Origin: DASVHS01 sp035468985
GTDB taxonomy: Bacteria > Acidobacteriota > Thermoanaerobaculia > Gp7-AA8
Assembly: GCA_035468985.1 (NCBI GenBank)
Contig: DATISF010000078.1
Coordinates: 1 to 64,000 of the forward strand
Length of the DNA: 64,000 nucleotides
Reading direction: 5' to 3'
Shown here: positions 42,602 to 50,502 of the stretch, piece by piece
Layout of the letters: every line of letters begins with the position of its first letter
How positions within the stretch are numbered: position 1 is the first letter of the stretch
Notes under the pieces: generated by a model
What the model saw: the letters and a program-made list of their open reading frames with translations, nothing else
What the model was told of the DNA's origin: nothing
Databases searched by the model: none
Position numbers and translations under genes: made by a program

Positions 42602-43188
42602 TACGTCGGCATCACCCTGGTGCCCTCGTACTCGGTCCACTGTCCACGCGCGGCGGAGACGGCATGCGCTTTCCCGGTGAGGCTCTGCAACGCGAATTTG
42701 CCGAGGGTGACGATCACCTTCGGCTTGATCAGCTCGACCTGGCGGCGGATGAACGGGCGGCAGGCATCGAGCTCGTCGGGCTCGGGATTGCGGTTCTCCG
42801 GCGGCCGGCACTTGATGACGTTGGCGATGTAGACGTCGTCGCGCGTCAACTTCATGGCCTTGATGATGTCGGTGAGCAGCTGGCCGGCGCGGCCGACGAA
42901 CGGCTTCCCCTGCAGATCTTCATCGCGCCCCGGCGCCTCACCGATGAACATCAGATCGGCGTTGGGGTTGCCCGTGCCGAACACGACCTGCGTGCGCGTG
43001 CCGGCGAGACGGCATTTGGTGCAGTCGTGGGCGACGGCGGCGAGAGCATTCAGCTCGTCGGGGTTCGGGGTTCGGGGTTCGGAACTCGGAGCCAGCGAAC
43101 CCCGAACCCCGGACCCCGAGCTCCGAATGTCGAGATGCGTGAACCCGAACTCGTTCAGCAGAGCGAGCTCGCGCGCCAGATCATCCAT
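42508..43188 (-). CDS. udg: Family 4 (Fe-S) uracil-DNA glycosylase
   Basis: Removes uracil from DNA in base-excision repair. 226 residues: Fe-S Cys in CTKCRLA near 57-60, KCRPPENRNP and DACRPF; active-site motif FIGEAPGRDEDLQGKPFVG; VTLGKFALQSLTG; and the MPTYHPAYLLR motif. The variable N-terminus (residues 22-45, RSSGSGVRGSLAPSSEPRTP) is encoded by a GGGGTTCGG-word inverted repeat. The first 180 bp are duplicated at 43373-43548. Convergent overlap with YfhO. Confidence 0.93.
   Translation of the reverse strand: MDDLARELALLNEFGFTHLDIRSSGSGVRGSLAPSSEPRTPNPDELNALAAVAHDCTKCRLAGTRTQVVFGTGNPNADLMFIGEAPGRDEDLQGKPFVGRAGQLLTDIIKAMKLTRDDVYIANVIKCRPPENRNPEPDELDACRPFIRRQVELIKPKVIVTLGKFALQSLTGKAHAVSAARGQWTEYEGTRVMPTYHPAYLLRTPSAKKDVWNDMKKVMADLGIDT
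43057..43130. repeat. Iterated-word inverted repeat (GGGGTTCGG words) inside udg
   Basis: CGGGGTTCGGGGTTCGGGGT then, inverted, CGAACCCCGAACCCCGGACC. Translated as part of the UDG N-terminus. A 7-bp shorter version is at about 43424-43490 in the second duplicate. Confidence 0.65.
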
Positions 43189-43356
43189 TGATCCGTTGTA
43201 CCACGAGATCGAGGATGCGATTGGCGATCACGAGCTTCGGCGCTTTTTTCCAGGCGGACGGTAGCGCCGTCGCGGGAGATCACCAGTACCTGGTTCTGAT
43301 CGGAATCGAATCCGATCGACGCGTCGGACACGTCGTTGGCGACGATCAGATCGGCC
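43181..43356 (-). pseudogene. Duplicated coaBC C-terminal fragment, frameshifted
   Basis: Encodes ADLIVANDVSDASIGFDSDQ through GATVRLEK as in coaBC. An extra T in a T-run (6 instead of 5) then shifts the frame, and the true end is lost. It has no 5' part. The second copy at 43541 belongs to the intact coaBC. Confidence 0.85.
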
Positions 43357-43372
43357 GCCGCCAGGTCGAGCT

Positions 43373-43548
43373 GAGACGGCATTTGGTGCAGTCGTGGGCG
43401 ACGGCGGCGAGAGCATTCAGCTCGTCGGGGTTCGGGGTTCGGAATTCGGAGCCAGCGAACCCCGAACCCCGGACTCCGAGCTCCGAATGTCGAGATGCGT
43501 GAACCCGAACTCCTTCAGCAGAGCGAGCTCGCGCGCCAGATCATCCAT
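43373..43548 (-). pseudogene. Duplicated udg N-terminal fragment, truncated
   Basis: Begins MDDLARELALLKEFGFTHLD like intact UDG, but a 7-bp deletion in the GGGGTTCGG words shifts the frame and gives a TGA after EPRTPTS. The copy ends shortly after the first Cys pair. It still carries a start codon overlapping the coaBC stop, so a short peptide could be translated. Confidence 0.85.
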
Positions 43549-44725
43549 TGATCCGTTGTACCACGAGATCGAGGATGCGATTGGCGATCACGAGCTTCGG
43601 CGCTTTTTCCAGGCGGACGGTGGCGCCGTCGCGGGAGATCACCAGTACCTGGTTCTGATCGGAATCGAATCCGATCGACGCGTCGGACACGTCGTTGGCG
43701 ACGATCAGATCGGCCTGCTTCCGCTGCAGCTTCTCTTTGGCGTTCTTCTCGACCGATTCCGTCTCCGCGGCGAATGCGACGACGAACGGGCGCGGCTTCA
43801 CGGATGCCAGCGATCCAAGGATGTCCGGTGTCTTCTTCAGGGTGAGCGTGAGCTCGTCGCGACTCTCTTTCTTGATCTTGCGCGGCGTCGGCTCGGCCGG
43901 TGCGAAATCGGCAACGGCCGCGGCCTTGATCACGATCTGGTTTTGCGCGGCGCGCTTCATCACCGCGTCGTACATCTCCGCGGCGGTTGTGATTCGCGCA
44001 ACCTCGACGCCGGCCGGCAGCGGGAGTGAAGTCGGGCCTGAAACCAGCGTGACCGATGCACCGCGCCGCATTGCCGCCTCGGCAATGGCGTAACCCATTT
44101 TTCCTGACGAACGATTGGAGAGATAACGCACCGGATCGATCGGCTCGCGCGTCGGTCCGGCGGTGACGAGCACGCGCTTCCCTTCGAGATCGCGCGCGGC
44201 GAAGTGCAGTTTCACTCGCGCCACGATCACGGGGACGTCGGCAAGCCGGCCCGGCCCTTCTTCGCCTTCGGCGAGTGAGCCGGTGTCGGGATCGATGATC
44301 TCCACGCCGCGCGCGCGCAGCACGTTGAGATTCTCGACGACGGTCGCGTGCTGCAGCATCGACCAGTTCATCGCCGGCGCCACCATGAGGTGCGTCCGAT
44401 GGGCGACCGCGTAGGTCGAGAGCGCGTCGTCGGCGATTCCGACGGCGAGCTTGGCGATGATGTTGGCGGTTGCCGGCGCGATCAGCAGGACGTCGGCCCA
44501 GCGCGCCAGCTCGATGTGATCGACGCCTCCCTTCTCCGGATCACCCCACGGGTCGACGACGACTCCGTGGCGCGAGACGGCGGCGAGCGAGAGCGGCGAA
44601 ACGAAGCGAGCCGCGTTGGGAGTGAGCACGACGCGGACTTCCGCGCCCGCGTCCTGGAGGCGGCGGACCAACTCGGGCGTCTTGTACGCCGCGATGCCAC
44701 CCGACACGCCCAACACAACTTTCAT
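43541..44725 (-). CDS. coaBC: Phosphopantothenoylcysteine decarboxylase/synthetase CoaBC
   Basis: Bifunctional flavoprotein of CoA synthesis. CoaC domain (1-180): VLGVSGGIAAYKTPELVRRL, active-site His in GVDHIELARWAD, PAMNWSM. CoaB domain (185-394): VTAGPTREPIDPVRYLSNRS, KAAAVADFAP and FAAETE. The CoaC flap reads LAEGEEGPGRLAD where many homologues have a catalytic Cys (ACGD); here it is Glu. 394 residues is normal length. Upstream lies rpoZ (4-bp gap). Its 3' end is the source of the tandem duplication. Confidence 0.94.
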   Translation of the reverse strand: MKVVLGVSGGIAAYKTPELVRRLQDAGAEVRVVLTPNAARFVSPLSLAAVSRHGVVVDPWGDPEKGGVDHIELARWADVLLIAPATANIIAKLAVGIADDALSTYAVAHRTHLMVAPAMNWSMLQHATVVENLNVLRARGVEIIDPDTGSLAEGEEGPGRLADVPVIVARVKLHFAARDLEGKRVLVTAGPTREPIDPVRYLSNRSSGKMGYAIAEAAMRRGASVTLVSGPTSLPLPAGVEVARITTAAEMYDAVMKRAAQNQIVIKAAAVADFAPAEPTPRKIKKESRDELTLTLKKTPDILGSLASVKPRPFVVAFAAETESVEKNAKEKLQRKQADLIVANDVSDASIGFDSDQNQVLVISRDGATVRLEKAPKLVIANRILDLVVQRING

Positions 44726-44729
44726 GGAG

Positions 44730-44939
44730 CTACTCCGTCAGCGCCGTCTCTTCCTCGACCGGCGGCGTCAGCTGCCACTTCACCAGGTTCTTCTCAATCT
44801 CTTCCATGGCCACGCGAGTCGGCTTCGCGTGCTTGCTCTTCAGCTTCGACTGCGATCCCTGGATGAGCTGCTCGGCCCTCTTCGACACCAGCAGCACATA
44901 CCGGAACTTGCTATCCACGCCCTCGGGCAAACCTTCCAT
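44730..44939 (-). CDS. rpoZ: RNA polymerase omega subunit
   Basis: 69 residues: SKFRYVLLVSKRAEQLIQGS matches the omega core helix, followed by KPTRVAMEEIEKNLVKW. Structural subunit that helps fold beta-prime. Its start overlaps the gmk 3' end by 29 bp, and gmk-rpoZ-coaBC is the familiar order. Slightly short but complete. Confidence 0.88.
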   Translation of the reverse strand: MEGLPEGVDSKFRYVLLVSKRAEQLIQGSQSKLKSKHAKPTRVAMEEIEKNLVKWQLTPPVEEETALTE

Positions 44940-45597
44940 CCCGTTCCTCCTTGAACCGCTCGGCCATCCGGGCGATGGACTCGAGCGCCGTTTTCGTCTG
45001 CAACTTCTTGGCGATGATCGCCGCCTTGAGGCACTCGGTGGCGACCATCAGGTTGTCGTTGATGATGATGTAGTTGTAAAACGCTTTGCCGGCGTCGATC
45101 TCGTCGATCGCCTTCCGGAGCCGCGTCTCGATCTCGCGATCGGTGTTGAGGCCGCGGTCCCGGAGTCGCTGCTCCAGCGCTTCGAAGGAAGGCGGAAAGA
45201 TGAAGACATTCAACTTCCGCTTCTTCAGCTCGCGATCGCTCGCGATCTGTCTTGCGCCCTGGTAGTCGATGTCGAGGATGACGTCCTGGCCGCCTTTCAG
45301 CCGCTCGATGACCTCGGCCCTCGATGTCCCGTACCGTTGCTCGTGAACGTGGGCCCATTCGAGAAATTCCCCGCCCTCCACCATGGTGCTAAATTTCTGA
45401 TCAGAAACGAAATAGTAGTTCTTTCCCTCCGCTTCGCCCGCCCGCGGCTTGCGCGTGGTGTGCGACACCGAGAAGTAGAGGGAGATCCCGATCGGCTCGA
45501 GCTGTTCGCGAACGGCGTTGATCAGCGTCGTCTTCCCGGCTCCCGACGGGCCGGAGATGATGAATAAAGTCCCGTCGGAGTGGAAGTTACTCGACAT
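44911..45597 (-). CDS. gmk: Guanylate kinase
   Basis: Phosphorylates GMP to GDP. 228 residues: P-loop IISGPSGAGKTTL near residue 13, the GMP-binding FSVSHTTRKPRAGEAEGKNY, EFLEWAHVHEQRYGTS, and LDIDYQGARQI. About 20 residues longer than usual at the C-terminus (RFKEERDGRFARGRG), where it overlaps rpoZ. Overlaps yicC by 11 bp upstream, so the cluster is a tight operon. Confidence 0.96.
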   Translation of the reverse strand: MSSNFHSDGTLFIISGPSGAGKTTLINAVREQLEPIGISLYFSVSHTTRKPRAGEAEGKNYYFVSDQKFSTMVEGGEFLEWAHVHEQRYGTSRAEVIERLKGGQDVILDIDYQGARQIASDRELKKRKLNVFIFPPSFEALEQRLRDRGLNTDREIETRLRKAIDEIDAGKAFYNYIIINDNLMVATECLKAAIIAKKLQTKTALESIARMAERFKEERDGRFARGRG

Positions 45598-46477
45598 TCT
45601 GGACCTGCTCGCGGATGCGTTCGACCTCGGTCTTCAATTCTACAACCAGGGTTCGGATCGATGCCGCGCGCGACTTCGACCCCATCGTGTTGATCTCGCG
45701 GAGCATCTCCTGCGACAAGAAGTCGAGTTTCTTCCCGGCCGACTCCGGTCCGCGGATGGCGCCCTGCATCTGCTCGACGTGATGGGTCAGCCTCGTCAGC
45801 TCCTCCGCAATGTCGCCTTTTTCGACCATGATCACGACTTCCTGGGCAATCCGGTCCTGCGCCACGTCCACGCCGGCCTGCGACGCAATCTCCTGCACAC
45901 GCTGCTGATAGGACGACAGCATCTCCCCTCGAATCTCCTCCCGGCGTGAGGCCAGCTCCTGCTGAAGCCGCTCGATCGTCTTCAGCCTCCCCTCGACATC
46001 GGTGCGCAACGACATGCCTTCCCGCGTCCGCATCGCGGTCAACTGCGCGAACGCGTCCTTCGTCACCGCCGCCAGCCCTTCACGTTCTTCGTCCTGAACC
46101 TCCGTGTCAACTGGTTCCACCTGCAGTAGATCGGGGACGCGCAGCAGATCGCTGGCCGTGAACGCATGACCGAGACCGAGATCGTCGGCGATCTTCCGGA
46201 GTTGGGGGATGACGCGACTGGCGATCTGCTCGTTGATGCGCACGTTGTACTCAGGTTGCTCGGTGCGCTGCACGCGAACGGAGATGTCGACCTTTCCGCG
46301 CGTGAATGTGTCAGTCGCCAGTTGCCGCATCATGGGCTCCAATTCCCACAGGTATTCCGGCAATCGGACCGAAACTTCGAGGAAGCGGTGATTAACGCTT
46401 TTCACCGTGACAGCGACGAAGTAACGGGGCGAGATGGCTCCGGCAGCGCGGCCGAAGCCAGTCATGGATGTGATCAT
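45587..46477 (-). CDS. yicC: YicC-family endoribonuclease
   Basis: 296 residues, full length: MITSMTGFGRA at the start, VKSVNHRFLEVSVRLPEYLW, RGKVDISVRV, and the C-terminal DUF1732 part with GKKLDFLSQEMLREINTMGS. YicC proteins are RNases linked to small-RNA turnover and DNA damage. First gene of yicC-gmk-rpoZ-coaBC; a long hairpin lies immediately upstream at 46481. Confidence 0.94.
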   Translation of the reverse strand: MITSMTGFGRAAGAISPRYFVAVTVKSVNHRFLEVSVRLPEYLWELEPMMRQLATDTFTRGKVDISVRVQRTEQPEYNVRINEQIASRVIPQLRKIADDLGLGHAFTASDLLRVPDLLQVEPVDTEVQDEEREGLAAVTKDAFAQLTAMRTREGMSLRTDVEGRLKTIERLQQELASRREEIRGEMLSSYQQRVQEIASQAGVDVAQDRIAQEVVIMVEKGDIAEELTRLTHHVEQMQGAIRGPESAGKKLDFLSQEMLREINTMGSKSRAASIRTLVVELKTEVERIREQVQNVE

Positions 46478-46480
46478 GAT

Positions 46481-46553
46481 TGGGGTCAGAGCTTCGTTTC
46501 GCCCGATTTTCTACGCGTTGGAGAATAACGGGCGAAACGAAGCTCTGACCCCA
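46481..46553. repeat. Perfect 25-bp inverted repeat, REP/MITE-like
   Basis: TGGGGTCAGAGCTTCGTTTC plus GCCCG (46481-46505) and its exact inverse (46529-46553) around a 23-bp loop. It fills the whole gap between the kdgA stop and the yicC start. GGGGTCAG-ended palindromes are often associated with REP-type (TnpA_REP) transposases; none is present here. It could terminate the pectin operon, though no T-run follows on the minus strand. Confidence 0.88.
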
Positions 46554-46555
46554 TC

Positions 46556-47182
46556 TTATCGTGCGGCGGCAACGGCGGCGACGTACTCCCTCGCCTTCGC
46601 GGTGATACTGGCCGTATCACCGCGCCGGACGGCGGCGAGATCGACGAGGTCGGCACCGACCCCGACCGCAAACGCGCCGGCGGCGATGAAGTCGCCGACC
46701 GTCTTGAGCGATACGCCGCCCGTGGGGATGAGCTCGATCTGCGGCAGCGGAGCCTTCACGGATTTGAGGAATGTGGGGCCGCCGACAGCGTTCGCGGGGA
46801 ACACTTTCACCGCCGTGGCGCCCGCTTTCCACGCGGTCACGATTTCGGTCGGCGTCATCGCACCTGGGAAGCATGGGATATCGAGCGCACGGCAGGCCTC
46901 GATCGTCGGAATGTCGAGGGAGGGGCTGACGATGAATCGTGCCCCGGCATCGACACAGCGACGCGCCGTGTCTGCGTCGAGAACGGTGCCCGCACCGATC
47001 AGAGCGTCGATACCACTGAGCTCGGCGATGATCTTGATCGCTCCAGGAACGGTCATGGTGATCTCGAGAATCGGAATGCCGCCGGCGCGGATCGCCTCGA
47101 CGGCAGCCATCGCCTCCTGCGGCGAGCTCGCGCGGACGACCGGGAGGATACCGACCTGACGAATGCGGTCAACGGCTGACAC
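46556..47182 (-). CDS. kdgA: 2-dehydro-3-deoxy-6-phosphogluconate aldolase
   Basis: Splits KDPG into pyruvate and glyceraldehyde-3-phosphate. 208-residue class I aldolase: GILPVVRASSPQEA, the catalytic Glu in GGIPILEITMTVPGA, GAGTVLDADTARR, and the Schiff-base Lys in ATAVKVFPANAVGG near 129, then IPTGGVSL. GTG start overlapping kdgK by 14 bp. Last gene of the pectin operon. Confidence 0.95.
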   Translation of the reverse strand: MSAVDRIRQVGILPVVRASSPQEAMAAVEAIRAGGIPILEITMTVPGAIKIIAELSGIDALIGAGTVLDADTARRCVDAGARFIVSPSLDIPTIEACRALDIPCFPGAMTPTEIVTAWKAGATAVKVFPANAVGGPTFLKSVKAPLPQIELIPTGGVSLKTVGDFIAAGAFAVGVGADLVDLAAVRRGDTASITAKAREYVAAVAAAR

Positions 47183-48257
47183 GCGCGGTTCCGCCTCTCA
47201 TCACGCGCTCGACTTCCGCGAGCGTGGCCATGCTCGTATCGCCCGGGGTGGTCATTGCCAGCGCTCCGTGCGCCGCGCCGCACTCGACCGACCACGACAA
47301 CTCGCGACCGGTGAGAAACCCGTAGATCAAACCGGAAGCAAAGGAGTCGCCGCCTCCGACGCGGTCCAGGATCTCGAGATCGGGACGCGTTGTCGCTTCG
47401 TAGAACTTCCCGTCGGCCCAGGCGATGGCGCCCCAGTCGTTCCGTGTCGCGGTTTTCGCGACCCGGAGCGTCGTGGCAACGACCTGCAGCTGCCCAAACT
47501 CGGCGCAAACCTGGCCGATCGTCCGCTTGAACGATTCGGCGGGCAGCGCCGAGTGGTGCTCATCGACGCCTTCGATCGTGAATCCGAGGGCGACGTTGAA
47601 GTCCTCCTCGTTGCCGAAGAGGACGTCGACGAGCCGGACGAGCTCGCGATTGACGGCGCGCGCCTTGTCAGGACCTCCAATTCCCTTCCACAGCGACGGG
47701 CGGTAGTTGAGATCGTACGAGACGATGACGCCGTTCCGGCGCGCCGCTTCCATCGCCTGGCGTGCCACTGCCGGCGTCGTGTCCGAGAGCGCGGCGAAGA
47801 TCCCGCCGGTGTGAAACCAGCGCACGCCACTGCCAAACAGCGCGTTCCAGTCAACATCGCCCGGCTTCATCTGCGAGACCGCCGTGTGCCCGCGGTCGGA
47901 ACATCCGACGGCGGCGCGCACTCCGAAGCCGCGTTCGGTGAAATTGAGACCGTTCCGGGCGCGGCGTCCGACTCCATCGTCGGCGACCCAGCGAACCCAC
48001 GAAAGATCGCAGCCACCCTGCAGCATGAGATCTTCGACCAGCCGGCCGACGGGATTGTCGACGAGTGCCGTGACGATCGCCGTGCGCATCCCGAAGCAGC
48101 GGCGCAGGCCGCGCGCGACGTTGTATTCGCCGCCACCCTCCCACGCCTGGAACGTGCGTGTCGTGGTGATGCGCTCGTCGCCGGGATCAAGGCGGAGCAT
48201 CACTTCGCCGAGGCTGACGAGGTCGTATCGGCAATCGGCGGCGGCTTTGATCTTCAC
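47169..48257 (-). CDS. kdgK: 2-keto-3-deoxygluconate kinase (PfkB family)
   Basis: Phosphorylates KDG to KDPG. 362 residues: SLGEVMLRLDPGDERI, WEGGGEYNVARGLRRCFG, SYDLNYRPSLWK and the PfkB ATP motif DRVGGGDSFASGLIYG near 310 with the catalytic Asp. The two long insertions relative to E. coli KdgK (about 310 residues) are common in related aldolase-linked kinases. Overlaps kduI by 4 bp and kdgA by 14 bp. Confidence 0.92.
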   Translation of the reverse strand: MKIKAAADCRYDLVSLGEVMLRLDPGDERITTTRTFQAWEGGGEYNVARGLRRCFGMRTAIVTALVDNPVGRLVEDLMLQGGCDLSWVRWVADDGVGRRARNGLNFTERGFGVRAAVGCSDRGHTAVSQMKPGDVDWNALFGSGVRWFHTGGIFAALSDTTPAVARQAMEAARRNGVIVSYDLNYRPSLWKGIGGPDKARAVNRELVRLVDVLFGNEEDFNVALGFTIEGVDEHHSALPAESFKRTIGQVCAEFGQLQVVATTLRVAKTATRNDWGAIAWADGKFYEATTRPDLEILDRVGGGDSFASGLIYGFLTGRELSWSVECGAAHGALAMTTPGDTSMATLAEVERVMRGGTARVSR

Positions 48258-49078
48258 TTGCGCGATGCTTCCAGACCCGATCCGCTCTGCGCGTACTCGG
48301 GCTGCACGTTGACGACGCCGAACTGCCGGTCCTCACCCTCGCGAATGGCAGCCATCATCCAGAGGAAGTTGATCGTTCCGCCTGGCGCCGAGACGTTCGG
48401 GTGATAGCCCTGTGGCATCAGCACGAGATCGCCTTCGCGCACGACGGCCACGAGCTCGGGGTTCGCCGGATCGTTGTAGACGAGCTGAATGCCCCACGAC
48501 GGCCGCGGCATGTCGATGTAGAGATAGGCCTCCTCCAGCATCTTCGAGTGCTCGTGCGGTGGCCAGGAGGTCCAGTTCCCCGGTTTGCTGAACGTCACCC
48601 CGGCGAGGATCCGGCCGGCATCGACGTTCTTCCCGATCACGATGTTCACGTCACGTTCCGATGACGACCCGCCCGCGTGGAAATGGAGGCTCGAGTCCTT
48701 CTGGACGTCGGCGAAGCGCACGACCTGAATCGGATAGCGGTTCGAGACCGGCGCGGCAATCTCCGCGAAGTCGCAGGAGCCCGATACGCGCACGTCGCTG
48801 TCGCGGGGAACGTAGAGCGCGTCGTAGCGGCCCACATCGAATCGCTTTCCGTCGACGTCGATGGTGGCCTTCCCTTTGAGGCAGAGAAGTCCCGTTTCGA
48901 GCTCCCCTGTCGAGAACACGACCGGCGGGTCCGAGGCCTCGAGCACGATGCGGCCGAAGTGAAGATGCCGCGCCGCCGTGGTCTCCGGCGTCACGCTGAT
49001 GTTGCGGCCGCGGCGTTTGCCGGTGTCGCGAACCAGGCACGTCTTCGCCTGGATCGGCGCGAGATCGATCGTCGTCAT
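48254..49078 (-). CDS. kduI: KduI/IolB-family isomerase (5-keto-4-deoxyuronate isomerase)
   Basis: 274-residue double-cupin isomerase. C-terminal metal site in SWPPHEHSKMLEEAYLY, then VREGDLVLMPQGYHPNVSAP. The sequence looks nearer to IolB (5-deoxyglucuronate isomerase) than to E. coli KduI, but its place between a GH28 and KDG kinase argues for conversion of 5-keto-4-deoxyuronate to the 2,5-diketo form that KduD reduces. Overlaps both neighbours by 4 bp. Symbol given by context. Confidence 0.82.
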   Translation of the reverse strand: MTTIDLAPIQAKTCLVRDTGKRRGRNISVTPETTAARHLHFGRIVLEASDPPVVFSTGELETGLLCLKGKATIDVDGKRFDVGRYDALYVPRDSDVRVSGSCDFAEIAAPVSNRYPIQVVRFADVQKDSSLHFHAGGSSSERDVNIVIGKNVDAGRILAGVTFSKPGNWTSWPPHEHSKMLEEAYLYIDMPRPSWGIQLVYNDPANPELVAVVREGDLVLMPQGYHPNVSAPGGTINFLWMMAAIREGEDRQFGVVNVQPEYAQSGSGLEASRK

Positions 49079-50502
49079 CTGGTTCCCTCTTTCCTCGCCG
49101 GCGCCGCCTCCACGATCATGCCACGGAGCGTCACGTCGACGGCCCCTTCGATCACCTGTCCGTTCGTGACGCCGCGGAACGTGCAGTCGCGAAGCGTCAC
49201 GCCGCGCACCGGAGCCTGTTCCAGACCGCGGATGTAGAGGCCGTACCGGCTGTGCGCCGAGCGCATTCGTTCTACCACGATATTGCGGACGACAGGCAGG
49301 AACGGCCCCGATTCACGCGCCTCGTAGCGGAGATCGATCTCGATCGGTGCGAACAACACGTTGCCGATCTCGATGTCGCGAACGAACACGTTCTCGATGA
49401 CGCCGCCGCGCATCGTGTTCGACTTCATGCGCAGCCCGCGCTCGAGGGTGGGGCTGTCGAGCGTGCACTTCTCCGCGAAGATGTTGCGCGCGCCGCCGCT
49501 GATCTCGCTGCCGATCGTGATTCCGCCGTGTCCGGCCTTCATCTGGAGGCGCCGGATGATCACGTCTTCGACCGGCACGTTGACGCGGCGCCCGTCCGCG
49601 TTCCGGCCCGATTTCAACGCGATGCAGTCGTCGCCGGTGTCGAACACGCAGTCCTCGATCAGCACGCCGCGGCACGATTCCGGATCGCAGCCATCGGTGT
49701 TGGGGCCGTTGGCGATCACCTTGACGCCGCGGACGGTCACATTCGTGCACAGCGTCGGGTGAATGTTCCAGAACGGCGCGTTCTTCACCGTCACGCCTTC
49801 GATCAGCACGTTCCTGCAGCGATACGGCTCGATGAATGTCGGCCGTAGAAAATGGCCCTTGCCATAGATGCGCTGTTCGACCGGCAGGCCGTGTTCCGCC
49901 TGCTCCATCAGCTGCATGCGATCGGCCACCTGCGGCGCGGGCGGTTCCGGCTGGGAACGATCGCTCGGTCCGGAGGCCGGTTTCCAGTTCCACCAATGCT
50001 TCTCGTCGGCCTGGCCATCGAGCGTCCCGTCACCGGTGACGGCGACGTCTTCGCACTCGAACGCGTAGACGAGCGGCGAGTAGTTCATCAGCTCCACGCC
50101 TTCCCATCGCGTGTAGACGAGCGGGTATTTTTCGGGATCATTGCTGAAGCGGAGAGTCGCCCCGGCGTCGAGATGCAGCTCGACGCGGCTGAGCAGGCGG
50201 ACGGGCCCGGTAAGGTAGTCGCCTTTGGGGACGACGACGCGTCCGCCGCCGGCGCGATGACAGGCGTTGATCGCCTTGGCGATATCGCCCCCGTATCTGG
50301 TGATGAGGAAATCGCGCTTCGGAAAGACGGGCGGGACGATCCGGCCGAGGATGTCGGGCACCGCTGCCCACGGATCGTCAGGATGGAGCAGCGGCTTCAG
50401 CCGGTCTTCGTCCCGGCCAAAGCCGGGGCTCCATTGCGACGTGACGATGATGCCGGCGCTGGCCACGAGGACGTCGCGGAGGATCTCGCGACGGGTGATC
50501 AC
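49075..50502 (-). CDS. GH28 polygalacturonase-type glycoside hydrolase, exported
   Basis: 475 residues. N-terminus MITRREILRDVLVASAGIIV is a twin-arginine-like signal. Right-handed beta-helix with GH28 motifs: PNTDGCD near 280, FDTGDDCIALKSG near 305, KAGHGGITIGSE near 340 and RGLRMKS near 365 (usual RIK). Cleaves galacturonan or rhamnogalacturonan; exo/endo is undecided. GTG start overlaps the DUF4861 stop (GTGA). Codons 23-40, right after the signal, come from a 52-bp family-3 repeat. Confidence 0.92.
   Translation of the reverse strand: MITRREILRDVLVASAGIIVTSQWSPGFGRDEDRLKPLLHPDDPWAAVPDILGRIVPPVFPKRDFLITRYGGDIAKAINACHRAGGGRVVVPKGDYLTGPVRLLSRVELHLDAGATLRFSNDPEKYPLVYTRWEGVELMNYSPLVYAFECEDVAVTGDGTLDGQADEKHWWNWKPASGPSDRSQPEPPAPQVADRMQLMEQAEHGLPVEQRIYGKGHFLRPTFIEPYRCRNVLIEGVTVKNAPFWNIHPTLCTNVTVRGVKVIANGPNTDGCDPESCRGVLIEDCVFDTGDDCIALKSGRNADGRRVNVPVEDVIIRRLQMKAGHGGITIGSEISGGARNIFAEKCTLDSPTLERGLRMKSNTMRGGVIENVFVRDIEIGNVLFAPIEIDLRYEARESGPFLPVVRNIVVERMRSAHSRYGLYIRGLEQAPVRGVTLRDCTFRGVTNGQVIEGAVDVTLRGMIVEAAPARKEGTR
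50383..50434. repeat. Family-3 palindromic element, 52 bp, inside GH28 gene
   Basis: ATGGAGCAGCGGCTTCAGCC on the left and CCGGCCAAAGCCGGGGCTCC on the right; translated as WSPGFGRDEDRLKPLL at the junction of signal peptide and mature enzyme. Confidence 0.8.

Larger units (their letters stand above)
43006..43715. repeat. Tandem direct duplication of about 350 bp (two copies)
   Basis: 43006-43356 is repeated at 43373-43715, with offsets of 367, then 360, then 359 bp because of a 7-bp (TTCGGGG) and a 1-bp (T-run) indel, plus a few substitutions. A unique 16-bp spacer (GCCGCCAGGTCGAGCT) lies between. Each copy spans the UDG 5' end and the coaBC 3' end. Confidence 0.93.

Noticed and set aside
43006..43715. 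CRISPR array
   Set aside because: Only two long copies containing gene fragments and no short regular repeat-spacer pattern; it is a tandem gene-junction duplication.
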